From a virus: 50,496 nt of DNA. The DNA is taken from IMG/VR virus record IMGVR_UViG_3300032047_001507, positions 1 through 50,496 of that record. One strand, written 5' to 3'. How positions within the stretch are numbered: the stretch's first letter is position 1; every line of letters begins with the position of its first letter. Below are positions 24,177 through 33,305 of this stretch, piece by piece. The translations under genes were made by a program, and so were the position numbers. A model generated the notes under the pieces. The model worked only from the letters and a program-made list of their open reading frames with translations, ran no database searches and was not told the DNA's origin.

Positions 24177-26681
24177 AAATTCTGCAGCTTTATTTAGATT
24201 TGGGTTTGGTTTTTCCCAATTCATAGCTTTATAGAAGTCATCAAGTTTATTTTCTAACTCCTTTTCCCAAATTCTATCGTAGTCAATATATTGTTCAACG
24301 AGTTTTAGAATCTGAGGTGGGTCGTTGTGACCTTTTAGTCCTGTTGTATCCAATCCAAGAGGATTTGTTTTCAAATATACCCATTTAATCTTATCACCAT
24401 CTTTCATTGGTTCGTACTTATATGGTACTTTATAAAAAGCAAGTAATTGATTATATGTTATTGCTGCCTTCACATGCGCTGGTGAACCTTTTACAAATTC
24501 ACCTAATACTTGAGTCTTTGTTGTGTACTTACTCATACCTTTGACTGCCGAGTTCTTTGCTATATCAATGAATGGGCGTTCTTCCATATCTTTTTTGTAG
24601 TCAAGAATCTTAGTGTCAATTTCTTTTTTATCAACTGACCTTAGTATATCTAATAATACAGTTTTCATTACTTCTTTAAAATATGTTGGGAATGAACTTC
24701 GTTTTACATCCAATCCTTTTACATCCAACTTATCACAATCAACTTCATTATCATTAATAATCCATTGTGCGTATCGTTTCTTTGAGACCCAAAACCCACC
24801 CTTAGCGATTGTTTCTTGTTTTATATCAAATTTATGAGTATCGATATTAAATAACTTTTTTGACATCGTGTCATAAACTTTATTGATATGACCTTCGACT
24901 TCTTTTGCTGCGGATATAATCGCAGGAATCATTTCTTCATCCGACTCTTCATTAAGTTCTGGATTACGAGCTTTTACTAATGGTGCTGCTTGATAAAAAA
25001 CAGAATCAGTATCGGTATAAACATTGTAGTCATCTTCTTTTCCTATTACTTTTGAATAATATTGATTTGCAATTAATTCGGTTGTTTTAATTACAGTTTG
25101 ACCTGTAATCGTAGTTGCTTCTGCATTATCTACATCGTAGAATCTGAATGATGGTAATCCCAACACTCCATATAAAGAGTTCAACATAATCTTTTGTACT
25201 AATTGTCGTTTACCATAAAACTTATATTGTGCATCGTTACCCTCTTTACCATATTTTTTCATCAAGTCTTTGTATTCAACTCGTTTGTCAAACCAAACAC
25301 TTAATATTTCAGGTATAACTCCAACTTTATCTGTTCTATATAAAACACCATTTGCAGCAACAGAGTATCTATTCTTTTCAATAAACTTTAGAAATTTATC
25401 TTTAGGTAGTGGTGGAAACTCATTACCCTCATCATCCAAAATAGAGTAAGTATCAATCTTACCTCTCATATGGTCTTCTGCTACATAATTCTTAAGTTTA
25501 CCAATCTTAGTTTCAGGTGAGATATTGATACTCATAATGATTGATGGATATAGTGATGTTAAATCCAAATCATAAACCCATTTGTAAAGACCAGGTTTTG
25601 GTTCTTTTACATATGCGCCTGTAAACTTCCCTTCACCATCAGACCCATCTGCGTTTCGTTTCTTTCTCCATGGTTTATTGGGTGCTACCCTACCACTCCT
25701 TCTAAGGAATGTAAGAATAGCTCCCTCTAACCATTTAGATGAAAACAGAAAGTCTTCGTAGAACACATGACCTGTATGACATATTGCCCTTGCTAAGTCA
25801 ATGAATTGTAATTTCTTATCCAAGTCAACTACCAACTCAACATCAACTAAGTTATACTCAATAAACTTTTCAATATCATCTCTGAATAGTTGGTCTAAGT
25901 TTCCTTCATACTCAATCTTACCTCGACCTAACTCAATTGTTGCAACAGTATCTAATCGATAGTTGGGTAGTTCTGTAAAGTTATAACACTTATATAAAGC
26001 GAGATAATCTAATGCAGATACTCCTGCAATAATATATCTGTTTCTGTACTTGTTGTATGATACTTTACCAATTGGTGATAATTGATTTGCATATTGTTGA
26101 CCGAATAGTAGTTTATATCTATTGTAAAGATATGTAACATCAAAGAAATCAATATTCCACCCCGTTACAATAGTTGGATTTATCTCTCTCCACTTGGACA
26201 TAAACGCTGATAATAATCCCTCTTCAGTATCAAATGATTCTACCTTTGCACCTTTGATTGTTTTATCAATCTTTTCACCTTTGTTAACTACATAGACAAA
26301 ATAGTCATTTGTAATTGAGTCATGTGCTGCGATTGAAGTAATTGCGTTACTTGCAGTTTCAATATCAGGCAATCCACTATTCATTTCAACCTCAATATCA
26401 AATGTTAGAATTGTATGTCCTGTTGATAGTTCGTCTGAATCACCATACTCATCAATTAGAAACCTCGTCATTTCATTGACATCAGACTCATATAATTTTA
26501 AGTCATCATCTTGTTTCCAATAATTTAATTTCTTAAGTCGTTCACCATGAATGGATTGATGTGCTCCATTACCATCTCTTACATAGGCGTACCTACGATA
26601 CTTAGATGTAAAGTAACCTTTTTCATCATCCCAACAATGGATGATAGACTTTTCTTTTTCGAAGAATACATTTTGATACAT
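24165..26681 (-). CDS. 43: Family B DNA polymerase, gp43-like
   Basis: An 838-aa replicative polymerase. Exonuclease motif I is TFDIEVEM (D95, E97), exo II is near GWNIDFFDVTYLYN, and exo III near FIEYNLVDVELV. Polymerase motif A is DLDLTSLYPSII, motif B includes KIMLNSLYGVLG, and motif C is YTDTDSVF. Length is near T4 gp43 (898 aa). The promoter -7 box lies just before the ATG at 26681, so the mRNA is predicted leaderless. It is the first gene of the replisome operon. Confidence 0.97.
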   Translation of the reverse strand: MYQNVFFEKEKSIIHCWDDEKGYFTSKYRRYAYVRDGNGAHQSIHGERLKKLNYWKQDDDLKLYESDVNEMTRFLIDEYGDSDELSTGHTILTFDIEVEMNSGLPDIETASNAITSIAAHDSITNDYFVYVVNKGEKIDKTIKGAKVESFDTEEGLLSAFMSKWREINPTIVTGWNIDFFDVTYLYNRYKLLFGQQYANQLSPIGKVSYNKYRNRYIIAGVSALDYLALYKCYNFTELPNYRLDTVATIELGRGKIEYEGNLDQLFRDDIEKFIEYNLVDVELVVDLDKKLQFIDLARAICHTGHVFYEDFLFSSKWLEGAILTFLRRSGRVAPNKPWRKKRNADGSDGEGKFTGAYVKEPKPGLYKWVYDLDLTSLYPSIIMSINISPETKIGKLKNYVAEDHMRGKIDTYSILDDEGNEFPPLPKDKFLKFIEKNRYSVAANGVLYRTDKVGVIPEILSVWFDKRVEYKDLMKKYGKEGNDAQYKFYGKRQLVQKIMLNSLYGVLGLPSFRFYDVDNAEATTITGQTVIKTTELIANQYYSKVIGKEDDYNVYTDTDSVFYQAAPLVKARNPELNEESDEEMIPAIISAAKEVEGHINKVYDTMSKKLFNIDTHKFDIKQETIAKGGFWVSKKRYAQWIINDNEVDCDKLDVKGLDVKRSSFPTYFKEVMKTVLLDILRSVDKKEIDTKILDYKKDMEERPFIDIAKNSAVKGMSKYTTKTQVLGEFVKGSPAHVKAAITYNQLLAFYKVPYKYEPMKDGDKIKWVYLKTNPLGLDTTGLKGHNDPPQILKLVEQYIDYDRIWEKELENKLDDFYKAMNWEKPNPNLNKAAEFFGF

Positions 26682-26685
26682 ATGT

Positions 26686-26717
26686 TAAATATACGAAATT
26701 ATTTTGACTTTACCAAA
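26686..26717 (-). promoter_or_regulatory. Promoter for DNA polymerase gp43
   Basis: Minus-strand TTTTGG, 19 bases ending in TTTCG, TATATTTA. Only ACAT separates this from the ATG at 26681, putting the ATG at about +1. The -33 part lies in the last codons of the Mom-like gene. Confidence 0.8.
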
Positions 26718-27498
26718 AGTTAACTGCGTTTTCTGGCGTATAAGTTTCATGTTTTTCAATAGGTGGTAAAAACTCCTCAGGGTCTTTTGGATACGGACTT
26801 GTTTTATGTTTTAACATCTTACTAAGTTTTCGTTTCTCAGATTTGTTTTGACCTAAGATTTGAATGTACCTATGTTTAGGTGCTTCTTTCTTTCGCCAAA
26901 AACATGATTTGTTTTGTTTACCTATTTCTGTTTTTAAGTGTTCTACATTATGTGAACCCCATTTTGAGAATACAGTTCTCGAATGAATCCAATTGTAAGG
27001 ATTTTCAGTTAGTGATACTGAATAGTTTGGCATTAGTTGTATATCACGACAATCTTGATATAACCAATTAGTTGCTTGGTAAATGCCACCGAGGTGTAAT
27101 TGTTCAGGGTCTGCGTAACTCAATAACATCTTAATATTTGGTGCATTTTCTCTCATCCATTTAAAAGACTGACCCATTGAGTATGATTCTACATTTGAAC
27201 CATATCCATCGTGTATAAACAATCTTGTCAATTCTAAACACTCATCTTTTTCTAAACCATCAATTACAGACTTAATCGCTGAACGACCTACGGGATATCC
27301 ATATACCAAACAACCAATTAGTTTTTCACTACCAAAAAACTCACCATCACCCTTGTAATACACACCAAGTGCGTATCTACACATTGTCCATGCGTGAGAG
27401 TAGTGATACTTTACTATCATATGTTTTGCAACACTTTTATTGATTTCTCTGATTGAAACCTTTGAAGCGTCTACATAATGTTTATTAGGTTCTTTCAA
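26710..27498 (-). CDS. Mom-like DNA adenine-modification protein, copy 1
   Basis: A 262-aa protein of the Mom (adenine methylcarbamoylation) group by motif: MIVKYHYSHAW, LIGCLVYGYPVGR, CLELTRLFIHDGYGSNVESY, KMLLSYADPEQLHLGGIYQATNWLYQ. Phage Mu Mom is GNAT-related and modifies adenine to evade restriction. The start is TTG 27498: its reading (KEPNKHYVDASKVSIREINKSV) aligns with the ATG start of the next gene (KIKGKEYTDISKLSVRPISKSV), and no ATG lies nearby. Internal promoter at 27577-27608 within its neighbour. Overlaps it by 14 bp. Confidence 0.78.
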   Translation of the reverse strand: MKEPNKHYVDASKVSIREINKSVAKHMIVKYHYSHAWTMCRYALGVYYKGDGEFFGSEKLIGCLVYGYPVGRSAIKSVIDGLEKDECLELTRLFIHDGYGSNVESYSMGQSFKWMRENAPNIKMLLSYADPEQLHLGGIYQATNWLYQDCRDIQLMPNYSVSLTENPYNWIHSRTVFSKWGSHNVEHLKTEIGKQNKSCFWRKKEAPKHRYIQILGQNKSEKRKLSKMLKHKTSPYPKDPEEFLPPIEKHETYTPENAVNFW

Positions 27499-28237
27499 TT
27501 GGTTCTAATTTTTTTATTTCTTCTTCAAATAACTCACTCTGTTTAGGATATGGTAGTGAAGGGTATTTTAAACTCTTTAATATACGACTTTTTTTTGACT
27601 TATCCAAAATATAAATGTATCGATGCTTTCTTGGTTCTTTTTTAATCCAAAAAGTTTTACCAATTACCTTTTGTATTTTGGTGGGGTTATTAGTTCCATA
27701 ATATGGAAATATTGTTCTACCATGCTGCCACTCCCCATTTTCTTCAAACTTAAATAACCAACTATCATTTGGTCTTATTCTATTTCCTTGGTATACCCAA
27801 TTAGTTGACTGATATACAGTTCCTAAATGACCTGCTTTTGGGTCTGAGTATGAAATCAATCCTTTAATGTGTTTTGCGTGGGTTTTTAACCACTTAAATG
27901 TTTGACCTACAAACCAACTTTCAATGTTACATCCGTATCCATCAAATACAAATAATCTTGTGAGTTCTAATACTTCTTTTCTATCCAATAACTCTGATAT
28001 TGATTGACCAGAGTGTCTTCCGATTGGGTCACCATATGTTGCAACACCGATTAACTTATCTGTCGATGAAAAGAAAGAGTGTGAGTTATCCTCAATATAC
28101 AATCCCAAACAATAACTAACCTTTGTCCATATACCACTATAATGGTTCTTTATGATAATGTCCTTTGCTACTGATTTTGAGATAGGTCTTACGGATAACT
28201 TTGAAATATCTGTATACTCTTTCCCTTTAATTTTCAT
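27485..28237 (-). CDS. Mom-like DNA adenine-modification protein, copy 2
   Basis: A 250-aa paralogue of the gene at 26710-27498, alignable throughout: IIIKNHYSGIW, LIGVATYGDPIGR, VLELTRLFVFDGYGCNIESW, GLISYSDPKAGHLGTVYQSTNWVYQ. The strongest conservation is in the ELTRLF and SY(A/S)DP segments likely to form the active site. ATGA overlap with the small HTH gene upstream. Two divergent copies may have different targets or work as a pair. Confidence 0.8.
   Translation of the reverse strand: MKIKGKEYTDISKLSVRPISKSVAKDIIIKNHYSGIWTKVSYCLGLYIEDNSHSFFSSTDKLIGVATYGDPIGRHSGQSISELLDRKEVLELTRLFVFDGYGCNIESWFVGQTFKWLKTHAKHIKGLISYSDPKAGHLGTVYQSTNWVYQGNRIRPNDSWLFKFEENGEWQHGRTIFPYYGTNNPTKIQKVIGKTFWIKKEPRKHRYIYILDKSKKSRILKSLKYPSLPYPKQSELFEEEIKKLEPIERT
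27577..27608 (-). promoter_or_regulatory. Promoter inside Mom-like copy 2, for copy 1
   Basis: Minus-strand TTTTGG, 19 bases ending in AGTCG, TATATTAA. It lies in the 3' coding part of copy 2, about 80 bases before the TTG start of copy 1, so copy 1 may be transcribed separately. Confidence 0.65.
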
Positions 28238-28437
28238 TGATACTCGTTAAACTCACCAAATAGTAAGTGTTTCCAAGTTTCACCTCTAACAATTTTTCTT
28301 ATGTTAGCAGGTGACACTCCATTGTTTCTTGCCAATACTCTAATATTACGATGACCCACTTGCCATAATTTACGAATAGACCTTACTTGTCTTTCCGTTA
28401 ATTTATGTTGTGGATGTAATTCACCTCTTAATGCCAT
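28234..28437 (-). CDS. Small helix-turn-helix protein
   Basis: About 67 aa from ATG 28437 (a GTG at 28452 is also in frame but lies within the promoter). HKLTERQVRSIRKLW...IRVLARNNGVSPANIRKIVRGETWKHL is a compact HTH with the KTWKHL-type ending seen in the DNA-binding tails of HNH homing endonucleases, but no nuclease domain is present. It is first in the operon with the two Mom-like genes (ATGA overlap) and may regulate them or be an endonuclease remnant. Confidence 0.7.
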   Translation of the reverse strand: MALRGELHPQHKLTERQVRSIRKLWQVGHRNIRVLARNNGVSPANIRKIVRGETWKHLLFGEFNEYQ

Positions 28438-28451
28438 TCTAAATCTTTTCA

Positions 28452-28483
28452 CTAATATACGAAATTTATTTTAATTTTCCAAA
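28452..28483 (-). promoter_or_regulatory. Promoter for the HTH-Mom operon
   Basis: Minus-strand TTTTGG, 19 bases ending in TTTCG, TATATTAG. Fourteen bases follow before the ATG at 28437. Near-identical to the clamp promoter at 24145-24176. Confidence 0.82.
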
Positions 28484-29028
28484 ATTATATCACCACTTTT
28501 CAATCCACTTGGTTCAATATCCCATAAATTGATTGCTATTGCGTGTCTTGTACCACGAGTAACTTTAGTAACTCTATGTGGATGGGCGCCTGCAGGGAAT
28601 ATAACCAGTCTATTATACTTTGGTTCTAATCTTTCAGGTTCACCATCTTGACCATGTGGATATATTTCAAGATAACCACCATCAATATCATTTTCCCAAG
28701 GATAGTAAACTGTTCCAATTATTGGTGTAATAATTTCGTTTGTTCTCCAGTAATGTGCTTCGTCTTTGTCAAAATGGAATGGTAGTTCATCCTTTTCTTC
28801 AAACTCCGAGTAAATGCCTGTCCAATATTCGAATCCTGTAATACTTAATGGTTCGTATGGTGAGTTCTCACCCCAAATGTATTCTATCAACCTTTTTTTA
28901 AGTGTATCGGTAGGTGAATTCCACCAACCATCCCACCACATATAACTTTTATCATTAAAAAATGTGGTGTCATTCTTTAAATCATTCAATAGACTTTCGT
29001 CTTTTATAAAATCATCTATTACTATCAT
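28471..29028 (-). CDS. 2-oxoglutarate/Fe(II)-dependent oxygenase
   Basis: A 185-aa compact double-stranded beta-helix enzyme. Iron ligands: H85-F-D87 in LPFHFDKDEAH and H151 in PAGAHPHRVTKV; R161 in TRGTRHAIAINLW should bind 2-oxoglutarate. IGTVYYPWENDIDGGYLEIY is the core strand pair. Little outside the core, as in many phage oxygenases. It is ATGA-coupled to the UDP-galactopyranose mutase gene and the last gene before the HTH-Mom promoter. Substrate unknown. Confidence 0.82.
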   Translation of the reverse strand: MIVIDDFIKDESLLNDLKNDTTFFNDKSYMWWDGWWNSPTDTLKKRLIEYIWGENSPYEPLSITGFEYWTGIYSEFEEKDELPFHFDKDEAHYWRTNEIITPIIGTVYYPWENDIDGGYLEIYPHGQDGEPERLEPKYNRLVIFPAGAHPHRVTKVTRGTRHAIAINLWDIEPSGLKSGDIILEN

Positions 29029-30116
29029 AAACTTTCTACTTTCTTAAGTGCGGATGCGATTACTTGATGCATATCATAGTATTTGTACTCTGCCAACCTA
29101 CCACCAAATATTACTTTATCTTGACCATCCGCAAGTTTTTTATATTTGTTATACATCTCATTGTTAATTTTATCATTTACAGGATAATATGGTTCTACCC
29201 CTCTTTCGTAAAGTTGTGGATACTCCCAACTAACATAAGTTCCTTTTTGATTCTGATTATCAAAATGTTTATGTTCTATGGTTCGAGTATAAGGTGTTTC
29301 TGAATCCGTATAGTTCATTAATGCACATCCTTGATAATTATCTTTTGATTTATACATTTTATGCATCCAATGTAAAGACTTGTATTCTAAGTCACCATAT
29401 TTGTAATCGAAGTACTTATCAATCGGACCTGTATAAATTACCTTATCACCCATATCATCCCAAAAGTCTTTTTTATCAAAATAATCCGTTTCTGTAAATA
29501 CTTCAATATCTTCTAACAACCTTTCAAATATCTGAGTGTATCCACCAATTGGTATTCCTTGATATTTGTCATTGAAGTAATTGTTATTATATGTGTATCT
29601 TACAGGCAATCTTTTGATAATTGACTTTGGTAACAACTTAGCTGGCTTCATCCATTGTTTTTGGGTATAACCTTTTATTAACTTTTCGTAAATGTCGTCA
29701 CCAACAAGTGCTTTCGCCTGTTCTTCTAAATTAGTTGGAGTATCCTTAAATCTTTGTGATTCAATCCTTTGTTTTGCTCCTTCGGGTGTCGTTACACCCC
29801 ACATTTTGTTGAATGTATACATATTGAAAGGTAACGGATATATTTCACCCTTATAGTTTGCAACTATATTCAATTGGAATTGGTGAAAATCTACAAACTG
29901 ATTTATCCAATGCCAAACCTTATCATTATTTGTATGAAATATATGTGGTCCATATTTGTGTACATGAATACCTTCTATTTCTTCGGTATAACAATTACCA
30001 CCTATGTGGTCTCGTTTTTCTAATACAAGAACCTTTTTACCTTTTTCTTTAAGTTCGTATGCACATACTGCACCAAAGAATCCAGAACCTACAATAATGT
30101 AATCGTATTTAGCCAT
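29025..30116 (-). CDS. glf: UDP-galactopyranose mutase
   Basis: A 363-aa flavoenzyme. GSGFFGAVCAYELKEKGKKVLVLEKRDHIGGNC binds FAD; HKYGPHIFHTNNDKVW and GYTQKQWMKPAKLLP are UGM signatures, and the C-terminal FGGRLAEYKYYDMHQVI holds the conserved Arg-Tyr near the flavin. It turns UDP-galactopyranose into UDP-galactofuranose. Length is normal (~365-390 aa). The neighbouring TPR glycosyltransferase (8-bp overlap) could use the product. Confidence 0.95.
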   Translation of the reverse strand: MAKYDYIIVGSGFFGAVCAYELKEKGKKVLVLEKRDHIGGNCYTEEIEGIHVHKYGPHIFHTNNDKVWHWINQFVDFHQFQLNIVANYKGEIYPLPFNMYTFNKMWGVTTPEGAKQRIESQRFKDTPTNLEEQAKALVGDDIYEKLIKGYTQKQWMKPAKLLPKSIIKRLPVRYTYNNNYFNDKYQGIPIGGYTQIFERLLEDIEVFTETDYFDKKDFWDDMGDKVIYTGPIDKYFDYKYGDLEYKSLHWMHKMYKSKDNYQGCALMNYTDSETPYTRTIEHKHFDNQNQKGTYVSWEYPQLYERGVEPYYPVNDKINNEMYNKYKKLADGQDKVIFGGRLAEYKYYDMHQVIASALKKVESL

Positions 30117-31239
30117 TCAATCCTCTTAATGCTTTAGTATGAAGTTCTTTTGGATATTCACTTGTATCGTAATATGCGGTATCCTCTATTATAAACTGAA
30201 GATTTGGGAATGGGTTTTTTCTGTTTAAATCTACTAACATTTTAGTACATTGTAACGCTTTACTAAAGTGTTTTCGTTCCAAGTATATTTCTGCTAATCT
30301 GGCATATGATTCATTTCTGGCGTGACAAAACTCAACACTTTTATTCAACCACTCTATTTGTTTATCAATTTGACCTATCCACTTGTATGCAGCTGCTATT
30401 CCAACACAACACCAATAAGAAAATTCATCTCTTGTAGATGATACTAAATTATTCTCTTTATACTCTGGATTTACTTTATACAGATATTGTTCAAAATAAA
30501 ATATACATCGTCTTGCAAACTCTTCCCTATGGTCTTCACCAAATGGAAAATTATCACCAAGTGTATCGTGATAGGATTTTGCTATGTAGAATAAATGATA
30601 ATTATCTTCTAAGACTTTATTGTTTGGGACTACATCAAGTTCTAAGTTTAATGCATCTTTTAAAAACTTCATTGGTTGTAACCAAGTTTGTCCATCATTA
30701 GTTAGAATGTGTCTAAACTTTTTGTCTAATGGTACTCGTTGAAATTCTTCACCAACATCATCTCTATCTAAATAAATTGTCTCATGCGCTTTTTCTGGGT
30801 AGAATGCCCATGGTTCTTTTGCATTCCATAACCAAGTTCTAAAATACTTTACACCTGGCCCTTGACATGGTACATTGAAACTCTGAATCGATGTATCGTT
30901 AAATACGGACCAATCAAAATCATCATCTACTTGTAATTGTTCATCTGCATCAACTCTAAGTATCCAATCACACCCATGGTCTGCACTTAATGCAGTTTTT
31001 ATACAATGGTCTCTGTTTATTCCATGACCCTTCCACCAATCTAATTGATATAAGAAACCAGGTATTCCTTTAGCTTCAAAGAAGTTCTTAATTATATCTT
31101 GTGTTCCATCAGTTGAACCATTATCTTGAATAACCCAATAGTCGATATACTCGTAAACACTCTCTAACATCCTTGTGATGACATGAGCTTCGTTATTTAC
31201 CATCGTGTTAAAACAAAACTTTGCAGTAGTGTTCTTCAT
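30109..31239 (-). CDS. GT2 glycosyltransferase with C-terminal TPR-like region
   Basis: A 376-aa protein. Residues ~5-200 are a GT2 domain: FNTMVNNEAHVITRMLESV, DYWVIQDNGSTDGTQDI and DWILRVDADEQ (D97-A-D99). The C-terminal ~100 residues have TPR-type helices (AAAYKWIGQIDKQIEWLNKSVEFC, YARLAEIYLERKHFSKALQC). Similar GT2-TPR proteins include SunS-like protein glycosyltransferases, so a protein acceptor is possible. Next to glf. Confidence 0.85.
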   Translation of the reverse strand: MKNTTAKFCFNTMVNNEAHVITRMLESVYEYIDYWVIQDNGSTDGTQDIIKNFFEAKGIPGFLYQLDWWKGHGINRDHCIKTALSADHGCDWILRVDADEQLQVDDDFDWSVFNDTSIQSFNVPCQGPGVKYFRTWLWNAKEPWAFYPEKAHETIYLDRDDVGEEFQRVPLDKKFRHILTNDGQTWLQPMKFLKDALNLELDVVPNNKVLEDNYHLFYIAKSYHDTLGDNFPFGEDHREEFARRCIFYFEQYLYKVNPEYKENNLVSSTRDEFSYWCCVGIAAAYKWIGQIDKQIEWLNKSVEFCHARNESYARLAEIYLERKHFSKALQCTKMLVDLNRKNPFPNLQFIIEDTAYYDTSEYPKELHTKALRGLNG

Positions 31240-31255
31240 AACTTATTAATTGTTT

Positions 31256-31492
31256 TTATGCAGATAGATATTCGTTTACAGGTTTTACACCAATGTGTCT
31301 TTTTACTTCAACTCCACCTTCTAATAACACAACAGTCGGTACACTTCTGATTCCGTACTTTTGTGCAAAGTCTGGTTGTTCATCTACATTTATTTTATTT
31401 ACAGGAATAGTATTCCCCACCTGCTCCATTACGGGACTCAACATTTTACATGGACCACACCATGGTGCTGAAAAGTACAAATATTCTTTCAT
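31256..31492 (-). CDS. Short thioredoxin
   Basis: A 78-aa thioredoxin-fold protein. WCGPCK at residues 11-16 is the active site, and SVPTVVLLEGG carries the cis-Pro loop. It is shorter than typical thioredoxins (~105 aa), lacking the N-terminal strand-helix. It lies 17 bp after nrdA and most likely reduces the ribonucleotide reductase C-terminal cysteines. Confidence 0.92.
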   Translation of the reverse strand: MKEYLYFSAPWCGPCKMLSPVMEQVGNTIPVNKINVDEQPDFAQKYGIRSVPTVVLLEGGVEVKRHIGVKPVNEYLSA

Positions 31493-31509
31493 TACTTACC
31501 TTTTTTTAA

Positions 31510-33294
31510 TTAACCATCGCAGGATACACAATCGGGGTCTAATGCTCGTGCTGCGATATCACCACGAAGGACAGATTCCGTTCTCATATAATATAAAGTT
31601 TTGATTCCTTGTTTCCATGCTTCTAAAGTAACTTGATTAATCCACTTTGGACTTGCTTCAGATGGAAATGCCAGATTCAACGAAACTCCTTGGTCAATAT
31701 ATTGTTGTCTAACACCCGCTTGTCTAACCAATTCTAATTGATTAATCTCTTTGAATGTTTTAAAAACATCTTTGACCCAAAAAACTTGGTCTTTATCAAA
31801 TGCTTCTTGGGAGATGTCTTCTCTTTTTAAGAGTTTAGCATCAACATATCCCCAATCGTCCAATTCTTTAATATCTTGAACTGAACCACCATCTTCTAAA
31901 ACTTTATCCCAAGTTCCTTTTTTGTTAATACCCACTTTCCTAAATACCTTTTCTAATTCAAGGTTTTTACGAATGAATGTTCCCTTTGCCGTTTGTTCCG
32001 TAAATACATTGGAAGGCCAAGGTTCAATTCCTGCGGATACATTACCACTTAATTTAGAATTAGAAACAGTAGGAGCAATTGCTCTTAAGTGTGTGTTTCT
32101 AAATCCACTATCTTTACACCATAATGGTTCACCATACTCGGTAGCCATATCTCTTGATGCTCTTTCTGATTCAATCTTTAACTGAGAAAAAATCTTACGA
32201 GTTTCAAATTGAGCAGGTAATCCTTCAAAGGAAATACCTTTTCTTTGTAAGTAAGTGTGCCATCCTAAGACACCCAAACCTAATGCTCTACCTTTTTCTG
32301 CTGAACGAACTGCGTTTTCAAATCCTCTCATATTCTTAGCTTTTTGTAAGAATTCTGAAAGTACACCATCTAAAAAGTATGTAGCGGTGTATATTAAATC
32401 TGTATCTTTCCACTCATCATACTTTGCTAAGTTGAGTGATGATAAACAACAAACAAAACTATGTGATTCGTCTGTATGTAATGTGATTTCAGAACAGATG
32501 TTTGTCATATGAACTTTTAATCCATTGTTTTTGTACATTGGTGGATTTGCTTTGTTGATATTACCTTTATACATTATATAAGGTTCACCTGTTGCTTTTC
32601 TTTTTTGAAGTACTTTACCCCATTTTCTTCTTGCTTCTGGGTCAGCTTCTTCCAATCTTCTCATAAACTTATCACCAACAACTACACATTGATGTAAATT
32701 CAAACATTGTCTGTTTACATCACCTTTGGGTTCTCTGATTTCAATCCATTCATCAAAATCACCATGTTCGATGTTTAAGTTTACGGATGCTGCTCCTCTT
32801 CGTACTGCTCCTTGATTTGTAGCAAGGATTGTAGAATCATAAATCTTTGCAAATGGTACAACCCCATCTGATGTTCCATTTTGAGTAATATTAGAACCTG
32901 CAGGTCTAATCATATTCAAACCTACACCTACTCCACCACCATGTTTGGCGAGTAACATCATCTCTAAGTTCTTCTTACCGATATCATTTATTGAGTCTGC
33001 CACATCAATTCCAAAACAACTTATTGGTAGTCCTCTATCTGTACCTGTATTTGATAGTACAGGTGATGCTAAATTTAGCCAACCTTTCCAAATGTAATCA
33101 AAGAATTTTGATGCAAGTTGTGGTTTTTCTAATCTACGAGCTACTGCCGTTGATACTCTCCAATATGCATCTTTTGGTTTTTCTCCAGGTAGTAAATAAC
33201 CATTTGATATAGTTTTTACATATATTTCTGTATTTGCCCAAACAGGAAAATCCGTACCTATTTCCCACTCTAAATGTTCTGCGTGATTCTTCAT
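31510..33294 (-). CDS. nrdA: Ribonucleotide reductase alpha subunit, class I
   Basis: About 594 aa from ATG 33294. No ATP-cone activity domain at the N-terminus. LPISCFGIDV gives the first redox Cys, MTNICSEI the Asn-Cys-Glu catalytic set, FVCCLSSLNL the second Cys, and TLYYMRTESVL the tyrosine pair of the radical path; the tail DPDCVSCDG is the thioredoxin-reactive CxxC. It makes deoxynucleotides with NrdB. Loss of the ATP-cone means no dATP feedback through that domain. A TTG at 33324 in frame is inside nrdB and rejected. Confidence 0.95.
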   Translation of the reverse strand: MKNHAEHLEWEIGTDFPVWANTEIYVKTISNGYLLPGEKPKDAYWRVSTAVARRLEKPQLASKFFDYIWKGWLNLASPVLSNTGTDRGLPISCFGIDVADSINDIGKKNLEMMLLAKHGGGVGVGLNMIRPAGSNITQNGTSDGVVPFAKIYDSTILATNQGAVRRGAASVNLNIEHGDFDEWIEIREPKGDVNRQCLNLHQCVVVGDKFMRRLEEADPEARRKWGKVLQKRKATGEPYIMYKGNINKANPPMYKNNGLKVHMTNICSEITLHTDESHSFVCCLSSLNLAKYDEWKDTDLIYTATYFLDGVLSEFLQKAKNMRGFENAVRSAEKGRALGLGVLGWHTYLQRKGISFEGLPAQFETRKIFSQLKIESERASRDMATEYGEPLWCKDSGFRNTHLRAIAPTVSNSKLSGNVSAGIEPWPSNVFTEQTAKGTFIRKNLELEKVFRKVGINKKGTWDKVLEDGGSVQDIKELDDWGYVDAKLLKREDISQEAFDKDQVFWVKDVFKTFKEINQLELVRQAGVRQQYIDQGVSLNLAFPSEASPKWINQVTLEAWKQGIKTLYYMRTESVLRGDIAARALDPDCVSCDG

Positions 33295-33305
33295 AACTTG
33301 TTTTC

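Noticed and set aside
28234-28437. An HNH homing endonuclease
   Set aside because: No His-Asn-His segment; only the DNA-binding-like tail exists.
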